Source: Agrobacterium tumefaciens (GTDB lineage: Bacteria; Pseudomonadota; Alphaproteobacteria; Rhizobiales; Rhizobiaceae). Taken from it: a stretch of 64,000 nucleotides of DNA. Of this stretch, positions 61,391 to 64,000 are shown in pieces (positions within the stretch are counted from its first letter, which is position 1; each line of letters opens with the position of its first letter). Where the stretch lies: assembly GCA_025559845.1 (NCBI GenBank), contig CP048469.1, positions 2,480,001 to 2,544,000 of the forward strand, read 5' to 3'. A program made the translations under genes and the position numbers. The notes under the pieces were generated by a model. The model saw nothing but the letters and a program-made list of their open reading frames with translations. It was not told where the DNA came from and did not search any database.

Positions 61391-64000
61391 ATGGCCGCAC
61401 GGCAACGCATCATTCCCGTCAGGCGCGAATATAACCGTTGGGTCGCCAACCAGACGCTGGAAGACTACGCCCTGCGCTTCACGGCCAAGAGCGCACGTCA
61501 GTTTTCGTCCAACCGCATTTCGCATACAGCCATCGGCGCGATTTCCTTTCTCGCACTGGAGGCTATCGGCGGGGCCATCACTCTTTCCTACGGCACGACG
61601 AATGCCTTTTATGCGATTGTCGTCGCAGCCATCGCCATGCTCGCTGTTGGACTGCCGATCAGTCGCTACGCCATCCGCCATGGCGTCGACATCGATCTGC
61701 TGACGCGCGGTGCAAGTTTCGGCTACATCGGCTCAACGATTACCTCGCTGATCTACGCCGCCTTCACCTTCATGCTGTTCGCCATCGAAGCGTCGATCAT
61801 GTCTGGTGCGCTGGAACTGGCGCTCGGTATTCCGCTCTGGATCGGTTACATCATTTCGGCCGTCATGGTCATTCCGCTCGTCACCCACGGCGTGCGCCTC
61901 ATCAGCCGTTTTCAGATCGTTACCCAACCCTTCTGGATCGTGCTGAACATCCTGCCGTTCATCTTCATCGCCGTCATGGACTGGGAGAAATTCGACCTCT
62001 GGCGTGCATTTTCCGGCATCCATCATGCCTCAGGACCGCCCGGAACCGTGGCTCCCTTCAACCTCGTCGAGTTTGGCGCAGCCTCTGCCGTCATTCTGGC
62101 GCTGATGTCACAAATCGGCGAGCAGGTGGACTTTTTGCGCTTCCTGCCCGCCGAAGGCCAGAGCCGGTTGCGTCACCGCATCGCTGTGTTCCTGGCCGGC
62201 TCCGGCTGGGTGCTCGTGGGCGTTCCGAAACTGCTGGCCGGATCCTTCCTCGTGGTCTTGACCTTCAGCTCCGGCATCTCCGTCGACCGTGCCGCCGATC
62301 CTGCGCAAATGTATCTGACTGCCTTCGGCTACATGATCCCCAATCACACGGCGGCAATGCTGCTCATGGTCGCCTTCGTCGTGGTGTCTCAGCTCAAGAT
62401 CAATGTGATGAACGCCTATGCGGGCTCACTTGCCTGGTCCAACTTCTTTTCCCGCCTCACCCACAGCCATCCGGGCCGCGTCGTGTGGCTGGTGTTCAAC
62501 GTGGCGATTGCCCTGTTGCTGATGGAACTCGGCATCTACCGTCTGCTGGAAGAAACCCTCGGCATTTTTTCCATCATCGCCATGGCCTGGCTATGCACCA
62601 TTTCGGCCGATCTTTTCGTCAACAAGCCGCTCGGCCTCGCCCCACCCGGTATCGAGTTCAAGCGCGCTCATCTCTACGATATCAATCCGGTCGGCGTCGG
62701 CTCTATGGCGCTTTCGGCGACCATTGCCTTGATGGCGCATTTTGGTGTGTTCGGTAGTGTCGTCGCCTCGCTTGCCCCCTACCTCACTCTGATTGTCGCG
62801 TTTATCGCCTCGCCACTGATTGCCTGGGGAACGAACGGAAAATTCTACCTGGCCCGCAAGCCACGGCAGAAGTGGCATGAGGAAAGCTCGATCACCTGTT
62901 CGATCTGTGAACATCCATTCGAGCCAGAAGACATGGCATGGTGCCCGGCCTATGCCGCACCCATCTGTTCGTTGTGCTGTTCGCTGGACAGTCGTTGCCA
63001 CGATATGTGCAAGCCGAAGGCCAAGCTCAATTATCAGGTCGCCACCGTCGCGAAGTCCTTTCTGCCGGATGATCTGGTGGCAAAACTGGCGACGCGGCTC
63101 GGGCGATACGCCATGGCGGCCGCCATCGCCGTCACGACAATCGGCGTCATTCTGGCGCTGATCGCCCATCAGGTCGGCACCGCCTCTCCGGCAACGGCTG
63201 ACGTGGTGAACCGCACCATCCTCATCGTCTTTTTCGTGTTCGCCGTCATTGCCGGGATCGTCTGCTGGTTCCTGGTTCTCGCCCATGACAGCCGGGTGGT
63301 GGCGGAAGAGGAATCGTCACGACAGAACACGTTGCTGCTGAAAGAAATCGCCGCACACAAAAAAACCGACGCCGCTCTTCAGGATGCCAAGGAAACGGCC
63401 GAAGCCGCAAACCGCGCCAAGAGCCGTTACGTTGTGGGCCTCAGCCACGAATTGCGAACACCTCTCAATGCCGTCCTGGGCTACGCGCAAATCCTTGAGC
63501 GCGACGATACAATCCCTCCGCCACGTCAATCCGCAATCAGGGTCATCAGGCGTTCTGCCGATCATCTGTCCGGTCTGATCGATGGTTTGCTCGACATTTC
63601 GAAGATCGAAGCAGGCCGTCTGCAGGTCTATTCCAACGAAATCAACATTCAGGATTTTCTCGACCAGATCGTCGATATGTTTCGCCCGCAGGCACAGGCA
63701 AAGAGCCTGGAATTCAAGCATGAGCGCGCCCGCAGCTTGCCGCAATATGTCCGAACCGACGAAAAACGCCTGCGCCAGATCCTCGTCAATCTGCTTTCGA
63801 ATGCCATCAAATTCACCGACGCAGGTGTCGTCACCTTTGATGTCGCTTATCGCAATCAGGTGGCAACCTTCACGGTAACAGATACCGGGCGCGGCATTGC
63901 CGAAAAGGATTTGAGCCGCATCTACGAACCTTTCCAGCGTGGTGAGGCCGAAAGCGTTCGTCCCATGCCGGGGCTCGGCCTTGGTCTGACCATCACCCAG
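61391..64000 (+). CDS. NCS1-type permease / histidine kinase fusion (3' end outside window)
   Basis: This frame is open from ATG 61391 to the window end (870 residues). Residues about 45-490 form a nucleobase:cation symporter-1-like permease with ten or more helices (ALEAIGGAITLSYGTTNAFY, LALMSQIGEQVDFLRFLPAE). A cluster of eight Cys at 503-540 (CSIC, WCPAY, CSLCC, CHDMC) follows, probably zinc-binding. Then come two helices (about 574-630), a coiled coil, a HisKA domain with phospho-acceptor His686 in LSHELRTPLN, and a HATPase domain (NLLSNAIKFTDAG, DTGRGIAEKDL). A receiver domain may follow beyond the window. It likely senses a nucleobase-like solute while binding or transporting it (inference). 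No ribosome site is strong, yet the reading frame is uninterrupted. Confidence 0.85.
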   Translation, partial: MAARQRIIPVRREYNRWVANQTLEDYALRFTAKSARQFSSNRISHTAIGAISFLALEAIGGAITLSYGTTNAFYAIVVAAIAMLAVGLPISRYAIRHGVDIDLLTRGASFGYIGSTITSLIYAAFTFMLFAIEASIMSGALELALGIPLWIGYIISAVMVIPLVTHGVRLISRFQIVTQPFWIVLNILPFIFIAVMDWEKFDLWRAFSGIHHASGPPGTVAPFNLVEFGAASAVILALMSQIGEQVDFLRFLPAEGQSRLRHRIAVFLAGSGWVLVGVPKLLAGSFLVVLTFSSGISVDRAADPAQMYLTAFGYMIPNHTAAMLLMVAFVVVSQLKINVMNAYAGSLAWSNFFSRLTHSHPGRVVWLVFNVAIALLLMELGIYRLLEETLGIFSIIAMAWLCTISADLFVNKPLGLAPPGIEFKRAHLYDINPVGVGSMALSATIALMAHFGVFGSVVASLAPYLTLIVAFIASPLIAWGTNGKFYLARKPRQKWHEESSITCSICEHPFEPEDMAWCPAYAAPICSLCCSLDSRCHDMCKPKAKLNYQVATVAKSFLPDDLVAKLATRLGRYAMAAAIAVTTIGVILALIAHQVGTASPATADVVNRTILIVFFVFAVIAGIVCWFLVLAHDSRVVAEEESSRQNTLLLKEIAAHKKTDAALQDAKETAEAANRAKSRYVVGLSHELRTPLNAVLGYAQILERDDTIPPPRQSAIRVIRRSADHLSGLIDGLLDISKIEAGRLQVYSNEINIQDFLDQIVDMFRPQAQAKSLEFKHERARSLPQYVRTDEKRLRQILVNLLSNAIKFTDAGVVTFDVAYRNQVATFTVTDTGRGIAEKDLSRIYEPFQRGEAESVRPMPGLGLGLTITQ

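Noticed and set aside
61438..62757. Plus-strand frame of 439 codons within the NCS1-kinase gene
   Set aside because: A different frame of the real permease/kinase gene, rich in Arg, His and Pro, which are unlike a membrane protein.

Overview
The window looks like chromosomal DNA of a Rhizobiaceae member, most likely Agrobacterium or a close Rhizobium. Signs of this are moderately high GC, a eukaryote-like glnII with a divergent gstI/DUF2735 gene, a rhizobial-type urease operon with its usual interstitial genes, and an ExoQ/ExoP-style polysaccharide cluster. Species is an inference; no rRNA or tRNA gene was seen.

Region 1 (1-26.8 kb) is a cell-surface and polysaccharide region. It opens inside a gene for a Ser/Thr-rich protein built from eight exact-length 399-bp tandem repeats. 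A GT2 glycosyltransferase, a TPR-SPINDLY (GT41-like) O-GlcNAc-transferase-type protein and UDP-galactopyranose mutase follow. After a TetR/SDR/quinone-oxidoreductase cassette comes a Wzx/Wzy-type exopolysaccharide locus. It holds two paralogous ExoQ/Wzy-like proteins, a GNAT-like protein, a WecG/TagA-type transferase, a polysaccharide deacetylase, a Wzx flippase, two GT2 enzymes, a Tat-exported GH10 glycanase, a further GT-A-like protein, a Wzz/GumC co-polymerase lacking the kinase domain, and a phosphomannomutase. No undecaprenyl-phosphate initiating transferase is visible here.

Region 2 (26.9-36.8 kb) begins with a small truncated-globin/DUF423 pair and two small hypothetical genes. Next is a reductive pyrimidine/hydantoin catabolic unit: a RutR-like repressor, divergent from an M20 carbamoyl-amide hydrolase, a GNAT protein, dihydropyrimidinase, a NUDIX hydrolase and an NMT1/THI5-type ABC importer. 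A near-consensus RutR operator lies in the divergent control region.

Region 3 (36.8-42.6 kb) carries an RND efflux pair (adaptor plus pump) and a Crp/Fnr regulator preceded by a perfect FNR/FixK box.

Region 4 (42.7-58.4 kb, all minus strand) is a urea acquisition and hydrolysis block: the UrtABCDE urea ABC transporter, a secreted esterase, then ureD, ureA, ureB, ureC, ureE, ureF and ureG interspersed with DUF1272, GFA, LprI-like, GT29-like and peroxiredoxin genes, ending in a metallo-beta-lactamase-fold gene. Urea is imported, split to ammonia, and assimilated by the adjacent glutamine synthetase II, whose promoter region shows a sigma-54 element and whose translation may be limited by GstI.

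Region 5 (60.5-64 kb) has an SDR dehydrogenase and, running off the end of the window, an NCS1-permease/histidine-kinase fusion with an internal eight-cysteine cluster.
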